Shown here: positions 1 through 11,919 of the stretch, piece after piece | How positions within the stretch are numbered: position 1 is the first letter of the stretch | Layout of the letters: each line of letters opens with the position of its first letter | NCBI GenBank assembly: GCA_038363925.1 | Contig: JAQQWL010000009.1 | Span: 930,001-994,000 of the forward strand | Length of the DNA stretch: 64,000 nt | Source: Apiospora phragmitis | Taxonomy: Eukaryota; Ascomycota; Sordariomycetes; Amphisphaeriales; Apiosporaceae | Direction: 5' to 3' | Made by a program: the position numbers and the translations under genes | The notes under the pieces: generated by a model | Databases searched by the model: none | What the model was told of the DNA's origin: nothing | The model's input: only the letters and a program-made list of their open reading frames with translations

Positions 1-1825
1 TGCATTCCCAAAGTTGTGGTCCTTATCTTATACATGCTTCTCGTAACGCCCACTGTACATACTAACAGCAACAGATCACAGAACTATGCATCCTTTCATA
101 AGAACATAGCCAAGCAAAGGCAAGGAGCCACAACAGTCCCTCGCATTATTCTATACCGATGTATATGGTTACTATCTCCACCCTCGACGGCATGATAAGA
201 CCCCTGGATCAGTCGGTGCCCCGAGTATGCAAAGTGGCTCCCAGTATTCAGTCCCACGCGCCGAGATCGGGGCTCTCGATAACCACCCCCCCTCCTGCCT
301 CCACAACAAGCCATACGTATATGTAGTATAATACCTATCAATAGGAGGAGTAAACCACCACGGACAGACGAACTTACCTACCTGCCTATTACCGTACTCT
401 TCTAAGCTGGTTTTTCCTTATTGGGATAAAACATCCAAGACCGCCCGCCCCTCCCCTTACTTGGAGCAACAGAAGAAAAGAAGCCAAGGACTTATATCAT
501 TAGACTTTCCAACACTGGAGCACGCCAAAGCAAGTCATTCATTACTCACTCTTCTTCTTCTCACCTCATTCCTGATCAACCAGCCAGTCGGTTTTAGGGC
601 CATCAGGTCCCTCAAGGTCACCACGCCATCACGCAAGATCGCCATTTCGTTTAGTCATGGCGGTGGGGGTACGTGGATTCGCTAAATAGGTAAGTAGTAG
701 TAGCAAGCAAGCACGATTAGCAAGCACATCAGTTCGGTTGCATATTGCTAAATTCTCATATAACGCTCAAGTATCGTCATTTCTGGTAATTAGTTTGTTA
801 TTTGTCTCTTGTCCTATCATCCCTAGGTGATAATTTTCCTGTTTCCCTTTTCCTTTTCCCTTCTCCTTCTCCTTCTTCTCCCACTGGGAAAAATAGGTGA
901 TAAGTACATGAGGTGCTGAAGTGCTGGATCAAACGACCGAAAAAGAAGAGGGAGATCCATCCCTCCCTCTCGTTCACAGCAACATTAAGCTGAGCAAACT
1001 TATTTCTATCTCGCACGCCCTCTCTCCTCCTTCTTGCTCGCCCACCCGCTCGTTCTATTATACAAAAACCACCACCAACAAGGTCCAAGGGGAGAGAAAG
1101 CGTAACTCGTTACATCTTATCCCGTACCGGCAACATCAGCGTCGTCGTCATGTGGTTCGAAGAAGCCCCAGCTCGCCGAGGTATCTGCGGAAGACACTCT
1201 TAGCTGAGGCGTTTCGAAACAATCCCCCGTATCCGCTCCTCCCGTCTTTCGTCACCTCTACAGAGACTGAGAAAGATGCTCATGCCAAACCTCCAAGAGC
1301 GGGCGGCCGTGAGGCCCGTAATAATATCATTCCCTGCTGCTCGACTGAGACAGACAGGTAGAAACACTCTAGTAAGCGCCTTTGTTGTTTCCCATTTCCA
1401 TCCTTCCCATGCCCATATTCTTCATGTCCGCCCATCGTCACCCTTTGGACCTTTCCTTTGTTATGCGCCGATCCTTGCTTCTAGTAACGCCGCCAACGCA
1501 AGGCCTTGGGTTGACCAAAACACACAAACAGACCCGGAATGATTGTACAAGTGCGCAACAAATTTGGGGTTGAAACGCGGCTCTCTTCTCGTCCACTTTT
1601 TCCTCTCTAGGTCGAGTCTATGTGACCTGACCACTGGTGATATTCCAAAATGGATGTAACTCTCTCCCCTCGCTCATCCGCACACCTGGGTATCTTCGCC
1701 TCTTCTTTCGAACGCCACACCAAAGTCTGGGGTATATCCTTCTCTCCTTCTTTCTTCTAACGCTTCTCAGATCTTGCCTGCCTGCCTCCCATTGCAGACA
1801 ACCTACCCGCCAACGTCGCACACGT
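1..1825. other. Intergenic region, no gene recognised
   Basis: Only short unsupported reading frames are seen here. The stretch from about 837 to 885 is a polypyrimidine tract and the whole region is rich in CT runs, as is common in fungal intergenic and untranslated DNA. The part next to 1826 should hold the 3' end of the Lst7 transcript. I see no RNA gene or repeat. Confidence 0.5.
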
Positions 1826-3460
1826 CTAGGAACCCATCACAACGGACAGTTCCAGCAGGAGCGTCACGAACTTAGCGTGCAACTCGATGAAGAAATCCGG
1901 CAGACCAACCAGCTCCGCCAAGCCGCGCGCCTTGGGGGCGAATCCACCGGGACCCATCGAGCCGCCCATGCTGCCCATGCGCTGGATGAAGCCGCTCCGA
2001 CTACCGCCCGTCAAGAAGCTGCTCCCGCTATCTCGATCCGCCGGTTTCTCGCGATCGAAGGACCCTCCACCCAGCCCGATGCCGCTATCCCTGGGCCCGG
2101 GCGCATCGCCACCGCTGCCGTATTGGCCGCCCTTGGTATACTGGGACTGAAGACTGGTGATGGGCGAATTCCCCTCCTCGCGTTCACGCTCGCGCTCTGC
2201 CTCCTGTTCAGCCAGCCTCACGATCCAGTCTGCAAGCTCCTGAAACTTGACGGAGAGGAAGTTGAAAGCCTTCATGGCGACGCGCTCGCGATGCGTCGAA
2301 AGGGCCAAGAAGGCGTAAACCCGTCGCCTACCTCGCGCGTGGCGGTCAGGTATGCGGAAAATGAAGGCTGTCGTGTAGCCAGCAAGTGGGTCACCAAAAA
2401 AGATCGGGCCACCTGAGGACTGCGATGCCGGCGCATTATGATGGGATAGTGCGGCAGGCGACGATGGGGCGAATGGGGAAAGTGGTGTTGAGGCGGTCGG
2501 GTTGCTCATGGAGACGGAGTGGTTGGACGCATGCTCAGGCCTACGAGGCAGAGTTTCAAAGGAGAGGGTGCGCAAACATGAGGCCCTCACGATGGAATAG
2601 GTGTTGGCTATCTGAGGCTCGTGGGTGCTTGTGTAGTCGAGGTAATGCGTGTGCGACTGAAGGCTTGACTTGGAAGAGACGCTGGACTGCGAGGCCGAAG
2701 TCACAGGTCGGCGGCATGCTGCAGGGGGGCGCGCAGTAATATCGGTAGGTGAGGCCTCGATGTCCTCTTCGTCAGATGCGCACGATGATTGAGGGTTCGA
2801 GTTGGGTGGACTCGTATCCCTGCTCGAACCACCGTAAACACGGGCGTACGGGGTCCGGGTACGTAGAGTCGGACCGCGCGGCTCGGCTTGGGCGCTGCCC
2901 CCCTTCTTGTCTTGCTCGCCACTGCCATTGCTTTCTTGGCGCTTGGGGAGCGTGAGCGCGCAGTTCTGGCAGGGATTTGCATTTTTGGTTACGTCGGGGT
3001 CGTAAGTGCGCCGAAAGTTCGGGTCGGCTCTTGAATGCGCGTCATGTGATGACGGTGCCTCGGGTGCTTTCCTCGGGCTCTGCGGCGGCGTTTCTATGGC
3101 TGGAGTTGCCGAAACGGCTTGTTTGCTCGTAGACAGTTTCGACGATGTGCGCCTTACGGCTGCGCGTTGCGCTTCTTGTTCCGAGGCCGGTAAACTCGAA
3201 CTCCGCGATGTCGTCAAATTCATCTTGCGCATAGCGTCTGTCACGTTGTTGGGTTGCGACGGCGCGGCCGCGCTAGTCTGCGGGCGGCCCTGGTCCAGGC
3301 GATCATTGTAACAATGGGAACATGGGACTGGGAGACCCTCGGTCACCATCAACGGGGTCGGGCCATGCAGATCGCAGTAATGCGCCAAGCAAAGCTGAAT
3401 ATGGGATGTCAGTAAGGGGTCAGAAGTCGGCGGTCGATGTGTGACCACCATGGCGATCAA
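1826..3460 (-). CDS. LST7: Folliculin/Lst7-like protein
   Basis: This is a fungal homologue of folliculin (Lst7), which in yeast works with Lst4 as a GTPase-activating complex for the Rag/Gtr GTPases at the vacuole, linking amino-acid status to TORC1. The open frame of 544 codons contains the family signature LAHYCDLHGPTPLMVTEG near the N-terminus, a Cys-pair segment (NPCQNC), the conserved block around YSIVRASCLRTLS and the later FGDPLAGYTTAFIFRIPD and YAFLALSTH strands of the longin fold. Long Ser/Pro-rich insertions separate them. As in other fungal members the C-terminal DENN module of animal folliculin is absent. The reading frame is intact. The first about 22 codons are doubtful: a CAG acceptor immediately precedes the conserved LAHYCD segment, so the true start codon may lie in a small upstream exon. 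Confidence 0.88.
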   Translation of the reverse strand: MIAMVVTHRPPTSDPLLTSHIQLCLAHYCDLHGPTPLMVTEGLPVPCSHCYNDRLDQGRPQTSAAAPSQPNNVTDAMRKMNLTTSRSSSLPASEQEAQRAAVRRTSSKLSTSKQAVSATPAIETPPQSPRKAPEAPSSHDAHSRADPNFRRTYDPDVTKNANPCQNCALTLPKRQESNGSGEQDKKGGSAQAEPRGPTLRTRTPYARVYGGSSRDTSPPNSNPQSSCASDEEDIEASPTDITARPPAACRRPVTSASQSSVSSKSSLQSHTHYLDYTSTHEPQIANTYSIVRASCLRTLSFETLPRRPEHASNHSVSMSNPTASTPLSPFAPSSPAALSHHNAPASQSSGGPIFFGDPLAGYTTAFIFRIPDRHARGRRRVYAFLALSTHRERVAMKAFNFLSVKFQELADWIVRLAEQEAEREREREEGNSPITSLQSQYTKGGQYGSGGDAPGPRDSGIGLGGGSFDREKPADRDSGSSFLTGGSRSGFIQRMGSMGGSMGPGGFAPKARGLAELVGLPDFFIELHAKFVTLLLELSVVMGS

Positions 3461-6400
3461 CTACGAAGTGACAAAGGTGTTTGGGCAGTTAGGCCTCCCA
3501 GACATGTTGGGAGGGAGGGGACATCGATCAGATCATATAAATGTGCTGAAGAAGAGCCCTGTCAAACGTGGAACATTCTTTTGGTTCTAGGGCATGTCCG
3601 ACCGCTGGGTCAATCAAAGGGATGCGAACGATCGGTGCGTTGGTGTCAAACAACACACCAAACGGCAATAGGAAGGAGACGAGGAATCTTGGTGGTTGAG
3701 ACGCGACAAGCTTCCGGAACGTCATCCGCGCAAGGGGGGGCCGGCCAGGTCAAGGGTGGGAAGAGTTGCATTTCCAATTTCTCGTCATCTTCCTCTTCCT
3801 GAGATCTGCTGCTTCCCCCAGTCAGTCACTGACTGACTGCCTGCTCTTATCAGAGTAAGCAATAAGCCTGTCTGGTAGGGGTAAGCAATAAATGCGCCAT
3901 AGTACCAAGTGTAGGTGAGACGGCGCGCACACGCCTCGCGCCGTGCCGTCAGATTGGCCCAAGACAACCCAAAAAGAAAATGAGGTGAGTACAAGCGACG
4001 AGACAGGTCAAGCTGAACCCAAAGGACCGGGGGGCTTTGGGATTGGAGGTGACGGTGATGACAATGACAAGGCAGCAACGTGGCGTGGGGGGAGGGAACA
4101 TCAGAAGCATCGATCAATCAAGTGCCGTTCTGGACGCCTTGTTCGAGGCGGTGAAAAAGAAGAAGACCACTGGCATGTACTGTAGCATTGCGTGGGGGAG
4201 CAAGAAAAAAAAGAGACAAATCAGAAGCCCCCAAAATCAAACATGGTTACTTACTATGGAAGCCATGACGTCTGCTACTGGTTCTTTTTCTTCGCTGGTG
4301 GTGGTGCAGTGCTTTGTTCCTGTAGGCCGCCTACTCGCACGCACCTTATCCGATTGGGAGGATTCGATAAGTCGGCAGCGTGATTGATGCAGGTCAGGAT
4401 AAGAGGCGGCGCCCTCCGTATTGATCTCGTGCTTGATCTTCCTTCTTTGTTCCTCCTTTTTGGTGACCGCCTGCTTCCTGGCGCATGAGCAGCCGAGATT
4501 GGATTTGGAGGGTGGACGTGTACTGTAAGATTCCGCCTCTCTTACTTGCTTCTTCCTCGTTCGCGTTGCCCTTAGTAATCCCCTCCGCTGCACCGCCTGC
4601 AGACCGCCTTCAACGGTAAGTGGTGGGATTGGGATTGGGTAGGGTTGATCGAAAAGTACGCCCAATGTGACCGAAATTGGCAATTGGGTGGTGGCGTATG
4701 TATGTAGGTAATAGGTAGTGTGTGTGTAAGTCGGTATGCAGAGTTATGTTCGATGGTGGGTGCGTGGGTGGGTGATGTCGAATATCTCAGTACCGAATAA
4801 AACCACTTGTGCACCTTCTTCGCACTCCCTTTCCTCCTTCTCCTCCCGAACAAGGGGTTCGTGATCGGTCAGCGGTGCGAAAGAAGGGAGAGGGAGGAAA
4901 GCCGGGTCGGATGGGAATGGTGGTGGTGGAGGAGCAGCCACGGGCAAAAAGGTGCGAGCGAGTGAGCTTAGGTCAATATGTAATAATGCAATGGGATGTA
5001 TGATGATTTTAGTCGGTAATAGCTCGTTCCTTTTCGTACCTTGCTCTTTGGCTCCTCCACCCAAAAAACACTTTCCAATACCTAGTACCGTAGTAGGAAC
5101 GGAGGATAAAAGAGACCAGCTCGTTTTTTCTTGATTATTGCTTGAATCCTGGGTCGGCCTGTCCCCAGAAATGTTTCTCCCAGGATCTGCCCTGAGCTTG
5201 ACCACTGCCCGTTGTAGGGAATGGTGCCGCGCCTACAGTTAACTAGGTTCCGGCAGTGCCTCCGGGGGTCGACTAGACAGCGTGGACTGACACCGGACGG
5301 GCCTAGGGTAGGCTCTAGGTTTCGAGGTTGGGTGCCCAAAAAGAAGTGCCCGGATATCTGGTGTGCGTGTGTGCGTATGTGCGTTCTGGGCGGATGGAGG
5401 GGCAATCCCTCCAATTCCAATCAGACAAGTCCCATTCGACAATGGCCCAGCCCAGCAACCCTCCGATCTTCCCCTCTCCCTCCAAAATGCCCAACAGAGA
5501 TGTACCGGAGACTCGGCGCTTGGGTTTTTCGATGGCGGTGCTAGGACGGCCCACCCGCCCCTCTTAATGGTAAGCAGAATCTCGCCGCAATACTCGTAAA
5601 CGGGTCCAGGGGTCTTCTCGGTGGGTGCCGTTGTACGTAATAGACACGGCCAGGACGAGAGGTTTCGGATTAGAGATGAGAAAATGTGTTGTTGTGAAAG
5701 TGCTCGAGTCAGCAGGGAATAGAAAAAAGAGTTTTGCCAGTCTGTTTCGCTGGTGGGCTTGGGTACCCGATATATCTGTCTATCTAAGAACTAGCAGGTA
5801 GGTGCCGCAGGTGAGGAAAGAAAGAAAGACATGTGAAGGCGAGCCTATGAAACTAATAGGGCAATCAGACGATCTGAGAGGATTCGAGCAGTCGAGGACT
5901 CAAGGTCAACTCGTATCGTTCGATTAAGGTTTCTGTCAGTCAGCACGCCGGCTCGCTCTAGACGATAGTGTCCAGTCGAAACCGATCGAGGTGGAAAGGT
6001 GACACTGACGGGGAGTGGACAGAGCCGCAATTTCACACGCATTGACGAGAGGAGGAGCGGTATGGATTGGGAGAGCAGCTAATATTAGTTATTGGGTAAA
6101 ATTGGTGCTGTGCTTATATATCAACGATCTAGAACTTGTGGATGAGGATGACTTGCTTGCTGGGGCCACCTTGTACCAATATGTAAATACGCAAACCATA
6201 AAGTTTTATATACACATGATATATATCACTAATGCACGCTTTGGGAGATGAATGACACTCAAGACTTGAATATGAAGAGCGGCAGCACTTGTGCGCATAC
6301 GCATCCGCATACTCATCCACCCGTGTTGATATCTCGTTGCAGATTATTGGGAGCGAACGGGGGAGGCTGTCCCCGATGGGGCATCAGTAGCGTTCGGAGT

Positions 6401-9400
6401 TGGGGCGGGCTTCAGGACGAGGCAGGCTATTACGCGAAACAGGGCCGAATGTGGGAGAAAATGAACCGGACTTCGACCATACGTGGTAAATGGGACGCAG
6501 GTATACATGCATGGGTGTCCGGCTGAGGTGCATACGGCTGAGGCGTACGGACATGGGCCAATACAGCGTGTATAGCTGATTACTCGTCGTAAGCAAATGC
6601 GGGAGGAGGAGGACGGGGGAAGATGTCGGAATGGTCTCAGGGGACGAGAATCCGGCCAGGTTGCCCCAGCTCCGCAACTCGGCTTATACCCCTACACCCA
6701 ACTTTGCCAGACAGCGAATCGTGTTCGAGGCGGTTAATATAATAACCGGGGAGGTCCCAAGCGGACAAGATCTCGATGTCACCGGAAAGAGATTGTTTGA
6801 TTTGTACTCCAATAAGCAGATCTTGACCGGTCCGTCGTCGGTATATTGCCATGATGTTAGACAGACAAGCTTTCAATACTGCCCAATCACCCCCAAGTCA
6901 ATTGAAGTCGAGCCAATCAAACAACAACATAACCTACCCATTGAAGCAATGGAGTGTAGGTAGAGGATGATCCTTATTCCTTCTCTCCACAGCACAGCAG
7001 CAACAGCCTCGACGATGCTGCTAGCCGGTTCCCTCATTTTCCTACATGTGGATGAAGAGGAGACGAAGACACCTCCATCTCCGTGTCTGGAACTTCGTGA
7101 TCAGTCCATACCACAGCTTGGCTGCATCTGCCGCTAGCCGGCCTCCTGCACGGGCTGCCCTGCCCACTGCAACTTGTAAGCCCCCTCCAAACATCTGTAC
7201 TTTCCCGCGGATTATGCGCATATACGCATTTTCCATCACTTTAGATGTCCTCATCGTTCAGCCTCAGGACAGGTACCCAGCCAGCGCTCATTTCATTTCC
7301 GCTTCTCTTGGGTAGGTTTTTGGGCATGTATGTATGTATATCGCAGAGCGGGCGACAAAGCGACATCACTTTCGCAAGGCCGGCCCTCGGTTCGGCGGGA
7401 AAGGTCCAGGTGTCCGGCAATGCCATGCAGGAGGTAGCTCGCTCGCCAATGCTGGGGTGGGAACCGAGGGATTGGAGCTGCAGCAGTTCAAAAAATCGGT
7501 AGTCTGACTGCCTTAGGTACGGTAGCCGCCCCCATTTTACGCAGCAAGCCAGATTGGGACGAACATGCGCACCATCTTTGCATTTCAGGAATTGGCCCTG
7601 ATGCTGCTCAAGCGAGCTGTCACTGTCACTTCTGGACTATTATGTGGACTGCGGTCCTCGATGGCGCGCACATGGCGGCAGCAACGTATTTTCAATCTTC
7701 TGCAAACCTCCATTTGGGCTATGAGCTGAATGCCATCAATAAATGTTGTGCTCTTCATTTCACACACCCGCCGTGCAAAAGTACCCTGGAGCCCTGGCAG
7801 CCCTGTACCGTACCTGTAAACCAGAGCAGTCAGTAGTCGTAGCACGCTGCTACTGTATCAGTGACCGACATTCGAGCCGTCCATGTCCATCACATGCAGC
7901 GATGATCGGAGACGGGCCATGTTACCCCAATGTATTAGCTTCTGCTGGTGCCCTTCCCTCGCGTGGCTTTCCGAACCAAACTGCGAACTTCCAACCGGTC
8001 GGTCGGTGGGATGATTTTTCATGGGACGAACAGGCAGAATCCGAAAGGACTCTCGGCGGCTCCACCGCCAAGGGTGTCCACAGAAGCCGGCTAGAACGTT
8101 CCTAGAAGCTGCCAATATTGAGAAGGCCAGGACTGATGAGTGGGGGAGGGGACGGGGAGGAAAACGAACCCAGCTTCAGATGAGAAAAACAAGAGGCAAC
8201 TGTTTGCTGCTCTGTAACGACATCCAAAGCATGGATAAATGATAAATAAATAGACTACAGTGGTCTCCAACAAGGTCTGAGGTATGTGCCTAGGCGAGAA
8301 TGTACCTACAGTACCTATCAACTGATGTTTGTACCGATGCGCTGAATCTGGGGAACCCGAACCCCATTTCTTGGCCATCGTCGCCCGCTTGAAAAAGCGA
8401 TTTGCATCGAGTCCAGCCCATCAAATGTATGTCCACCACGTGTGCGGAAGAGAATTCAGCCCCGGCAAAACAACCATGCGCGTTCCATTTCTAGGTCATA
8501 AAAATGGAAGAATGTCATGGTACATCATCATCATCGTATCACAACTGCGTGTACGGAACGGGTCGAAGCAACTTCAAATCCTCGTCGATGCGTAGCGAGC
8601 CGTCATGCCGTGCTCACACTTCGAAATGTGCACATACGTAGGGGTCTCCGATCAGTAGCTCGCCGGCGCCGTTGCGGAGCCTTGCATCTCTAGCCAGGGG
8701 AGGGTTAAGGCTTCTTAGGCAGCCCTAGCGTATCACCCGACGACATGTAGACTATTCTATTTGCTCAAGGATAAATCCGCGTCTTTTTCTCCGATGGAAG
8801 GAAAGCATGATTGTCTCGGCCTTGTGGAAAGAGGAATAGGCTGCTGCAGGTATATCTACACTAGGGCAGTAAGATGTAAGCCGTCTGTCCCACTACCCGC
8901 TATCCTCCTTCCTAAGTCTTACTGTAGCCGGTGCCCAGCATGCATGTACATCGTAGGAGTGAGAAATTCATGCCACTCCCAATCTCTGGGGCAAAGGAAC
9001 TTTTTTGAAACCCAAGATCTGCAATGAACCAGTTCGTCCCATCCCCTGCGTCGTGCGTCTCCGGCCCGGCCAGCAGGCAGGCAGGCAGGGGGTTGTGCGA
9101 CGACGACGACGTCATTTTTTTAATCTATTTAGCCACGAGAAATCAGCGTTACACGACCTCATCTCAGCTAGCTTATCTATCCTCATGTACGATGCCACCT
9201 TCCAGACGGGCGGGCCGGGAGGTTAAAACCTGAACAAAGTCCCCGTTCGGCCACACACTCCCTTCTTTGGAGGAGGTCCATCTGTGCCGTCTCTCGTCAC
9301 TCTGCCGGGCAGGGGGGTGGGTGACAATGTGCGTGCTTGTCGTTCTTTGCATTTGCCCGGATGCGGTGAGCTTCGTCGGACTAGGATTCGTGCTAGGATA

Positions 9401-9424
9401 TTCAGGTCATCTTACGCCGAGCTC

Positions 9425-9460
<36 letters not shown>

Positions 9461-9874
9461 GTGCCATTCGTTCCCTATATCTATTTTGGTGTGCTTATGC
9501 TCGTTCGCCGCTTTATATTACATACCTTGCTTCGTCAGCTCTGACTGAAGCTGTTCTTTTATGATGTGCAACAGAGCTACGTGGGACCGTCCTCACCGCA
9601 CATATGAGGCGTGCGCATGACAAGTCGAATACAGCCATGTTGAGAAAGGGTATTGGGGTTACACATCTCGTAAAGAAAAAGCATCTGCAGATGGACCCCT
9701 ACACGTACACATGCATAGGTTACTGTACATGCATACGGAGTAAAATAATGAGTCGAGCCCGGTCTGATCTGATCTGATCCATCTCCCCTAATATGTGTGG
9801 TCCAATTATATGTATTGAACTTAATGAAAATCTCAACTTGTTTTTGGTGGCTAATTAAGGTCATCACCCCGGTT
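3461..9874. other. Long gene-poor interval
   Basis: About 6.4 kb with no reading frame that resembles a known protein and no consistent coding signal on either strand. It includes the promoter side of LST7 and, at the right end, the 3' flank of the DUF427 gene. It contains simple-sequence tracts, including the (TC)n run listed separately. Unrecognised exons of a fast-evolving gene or a non-coding RNA cannot be excluded by eye. Confidence 0.5.
9426..9458. repeat. (TC)n microsatellite
   Basis: An uninterrupted TC dinucleotide run of 33 bases, read directly in the sequence. It is not inside any supported gene. Confidence 0.95.
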
Positions 9875-10734
9875 TCATGCAAAGATGGACTTGGGTCTCT
9901 CCAGCATCTTCCCATCCAGCTCGATATCCACCTTCTCGTTGTAGAAGCAGAGCAGTCCCGCGACCCGCGCGCTCTCGTGGGTGGGCGTCCGGTAATACCA
10001 AACCACATCTTCGACCACCGTCTCCTTCCCTTCCTTGCCCCGCTCCCCCGGCGGCAAGACGACCGAATAGTAGTTAGCCTCCCCCTTATATGGACACTGC
10101 GTCGTCGTCCCGCTCTCCCTGATGAGGTCCAAGTGGTCCGCGATCGCCGTGGCCGGCAGGTAGTACCGCACCGGCAGCCCCGTCTCGTACAGGTGCATGG
10201 CCGACGACGCGCTGGCCACGAGCTGCCCTCCGACGAAGACGCGGACGGGGCGCGTCGAGGGCAGGATGTCGATGCGCTTGTACGGGTCCCGCGGGTGCAC
10301 GTAGATGCGCTCGTCCTCCTCGAACCACGCCGCGCCGGGCGCCGAGAACTCCACGCGCGCCAGGCCGGCGAGGGGCGCGCCGCGCTGTTGGGCGGGAGGT
10401 CCGGGCTGAACACCAGGACCCGGTCCGTGGTCCAGTCCCTTACAACAAGCTTGGCGGTGTAGAAGGGTGATGATGATGATGATGATGCTGCTGCCCTCTC
10501 GTTTTCTTCTTCTTTTGGTTGGAGGACACCGTCCCGGAACGCGGATAGAGGCAGGTAGTAGAAGGGGTAGTAGTCATGCTCCCACACGCAGAGCGCCGAG
10601 GTGGTGTCGGCGACGAAGGTGTTGCCGAACTGGATCCGGACGCGCTTCGGGGTTCGCAGCGTCTTGACGGGCCCCTGGTGTAGGAGCCGCTCGCCAAGTT
10701 GTTGAAGATCCGGTTGGGCCTTGGGGCTTGCCAT
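9875..10734 (-). CDS. DUF427 (NTP_transf_9) domain protein, one frameshift
   Basis: A fungal protein with two consecutive DUF427 domains; the biochemical function of the family is not established. The N-terminal copy carries VRIQFGNTFVADT and WEHDYYPFYYLP. The C-terminal copy carries VRVFVGGQLVAS, HLYETGLPVRYYLP, CPYKGEANYYSV and VVWYYRTP, ending in ERPKSIFA. The ATG at 10734 gives a good N-terminus. The frame changes once, near the GGGG run at 10372-10375: one extra base there joins VFSPDLP to the LAGLARVEF segment with no loss of family sequence. A poly-Ser stretch from a TCA/TGA repeat (about 10469-10490) lies between the halves. The break is most simply an assembly error. A possible 38-nt intron was considered and rejected. 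Confidence 0.85.
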
Positions 10735-11919
10735 TGTGTTCCTGGGAGATGGATACGAATATATATATGTTTATATCGCTGAAATATGGAGACTATTCAA
10801 GCAGGTTGGTCACAACTCTTGGGTGAGAAAGTATTCTTATCCAAGAGAAAAGAGAGTGAGTGGCCAACAAAGTGGCTGCATATAACAACCTGTTTATGTA
10901 CTGTAAGTCCAACTCTCTCTATTACCCGTCCTACCCCGCCATCACTTTCGTGACGCAATAGTTGCAGTGATTTGTCAATGGCGGAACGACGAATAGCCTT
11001 TGGCTTCCATATGAATCATGATAGACATATGCATGTCTTCACCTCTCGAAATATTTACTGTTTACTTAGGCATGAATGTAGGCCAAAAAGCCTATTTTCG
11101 GGATCCCGGATGTTAGCTATCATCCGACAATATCCAATTAAAAAGGGGGAAAGTCGAAGACAACCTCCATATAGTTGCTCAAAAGGGTTCGAGACGGTGT
11201 CACATATAAACACAAATGGTTCATGTACATGTGGCCAGCAGAGTGTTTATTGCTCTGTTGTGTCTATTATCCTGTCTCCTCCTAATCCTCGGATCTGTCT
11301 CTATAAAACGCAGAGAGATAGAGAGAAAGGCGAGCCGCGCTGCGTAATGGGGTATCTCAAATGCATGCAATCCGTCCATCGTCCATCTGCTTGCTATCTT
11401 ACTTGAATCTAAGCTTGTGTGTGCAAGGGAGAAGTTGAAGGTGAAGAGAATCGTTTCCCCCATTTCCGGCCATACCGACCAATGCCACACTCCTGTCTGA
11501 ATGCAATCGCCGTGCACCAGGTTACAAATGCATCTCTTGCCAAATAACCCTCCGTAATCGATCATACCACGCTATGCTGAATTGTTCCCTTTCCGATCCT
11601 CAAATGCAAATGCCAATCAGATAACGTGATCCTTGCTTTTTATCGCAGAAAACTCCTATCTCGTACCAAGGCCGTGTGTAAGGGCGGCCATTCTTGCTTG
11701 CTGGCAGAAATAAGCGCCAAAACCAATCCTAATAATCCGGGCTTCATGCTTCCCGGTAACGAATATACATCTGCCTTAAAATGAAGAGGCAAATGGCGTA
11801 GACAGGCCCAGTAGTGCACCGGCTGTACTGGGGTGCAAAAATTTAACTCTCATCGGCTTCAAGAGCGATGATGGAGAGTGTGTGACATCTCCCAGCAAAA
11901 TCTTCGGCGGCCTACAGGC
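10735..11919. other. Intergenic region, no gene recognised
   Basis: This is the promoter side of the DUF427 gene, with a short TATATATAT run close to its start at about 10758-10766, and the 3' flank of the phosphatase gene. No supported coding or RNA feature is seen. Confidence 0.5.

Noticed and set aside
1637..2416. 259-codon open frame on the plus strand opposite the Lst7 homologue
   Set aside because: It mirrors the GC-rich coding strand of the well-supported Lst7 gene and has no recognisable domain.
9577..9874. Extension of the DUF427 frame beyond the stop at 9875
   Set aside because: The frame that continues to 9577 is the wrong frame for the C-terminal domain; the conserved ERPKSIFA end is followed directly by a stop.
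10395..10432. Possible 38-nt intron in the DUF427 gene (GTAAGG to TTCAG)
   Set aside because: It is too short for a fungal intron, has no branch site, and would remove residues conserved in the family.
9797..10462. 221-codon open frame opposite the DUF427 gene
   Set aside because: It is a low-complexity Arg/Pro/Leu-rich antisense shadow; the minus-strand reading matches a known family.
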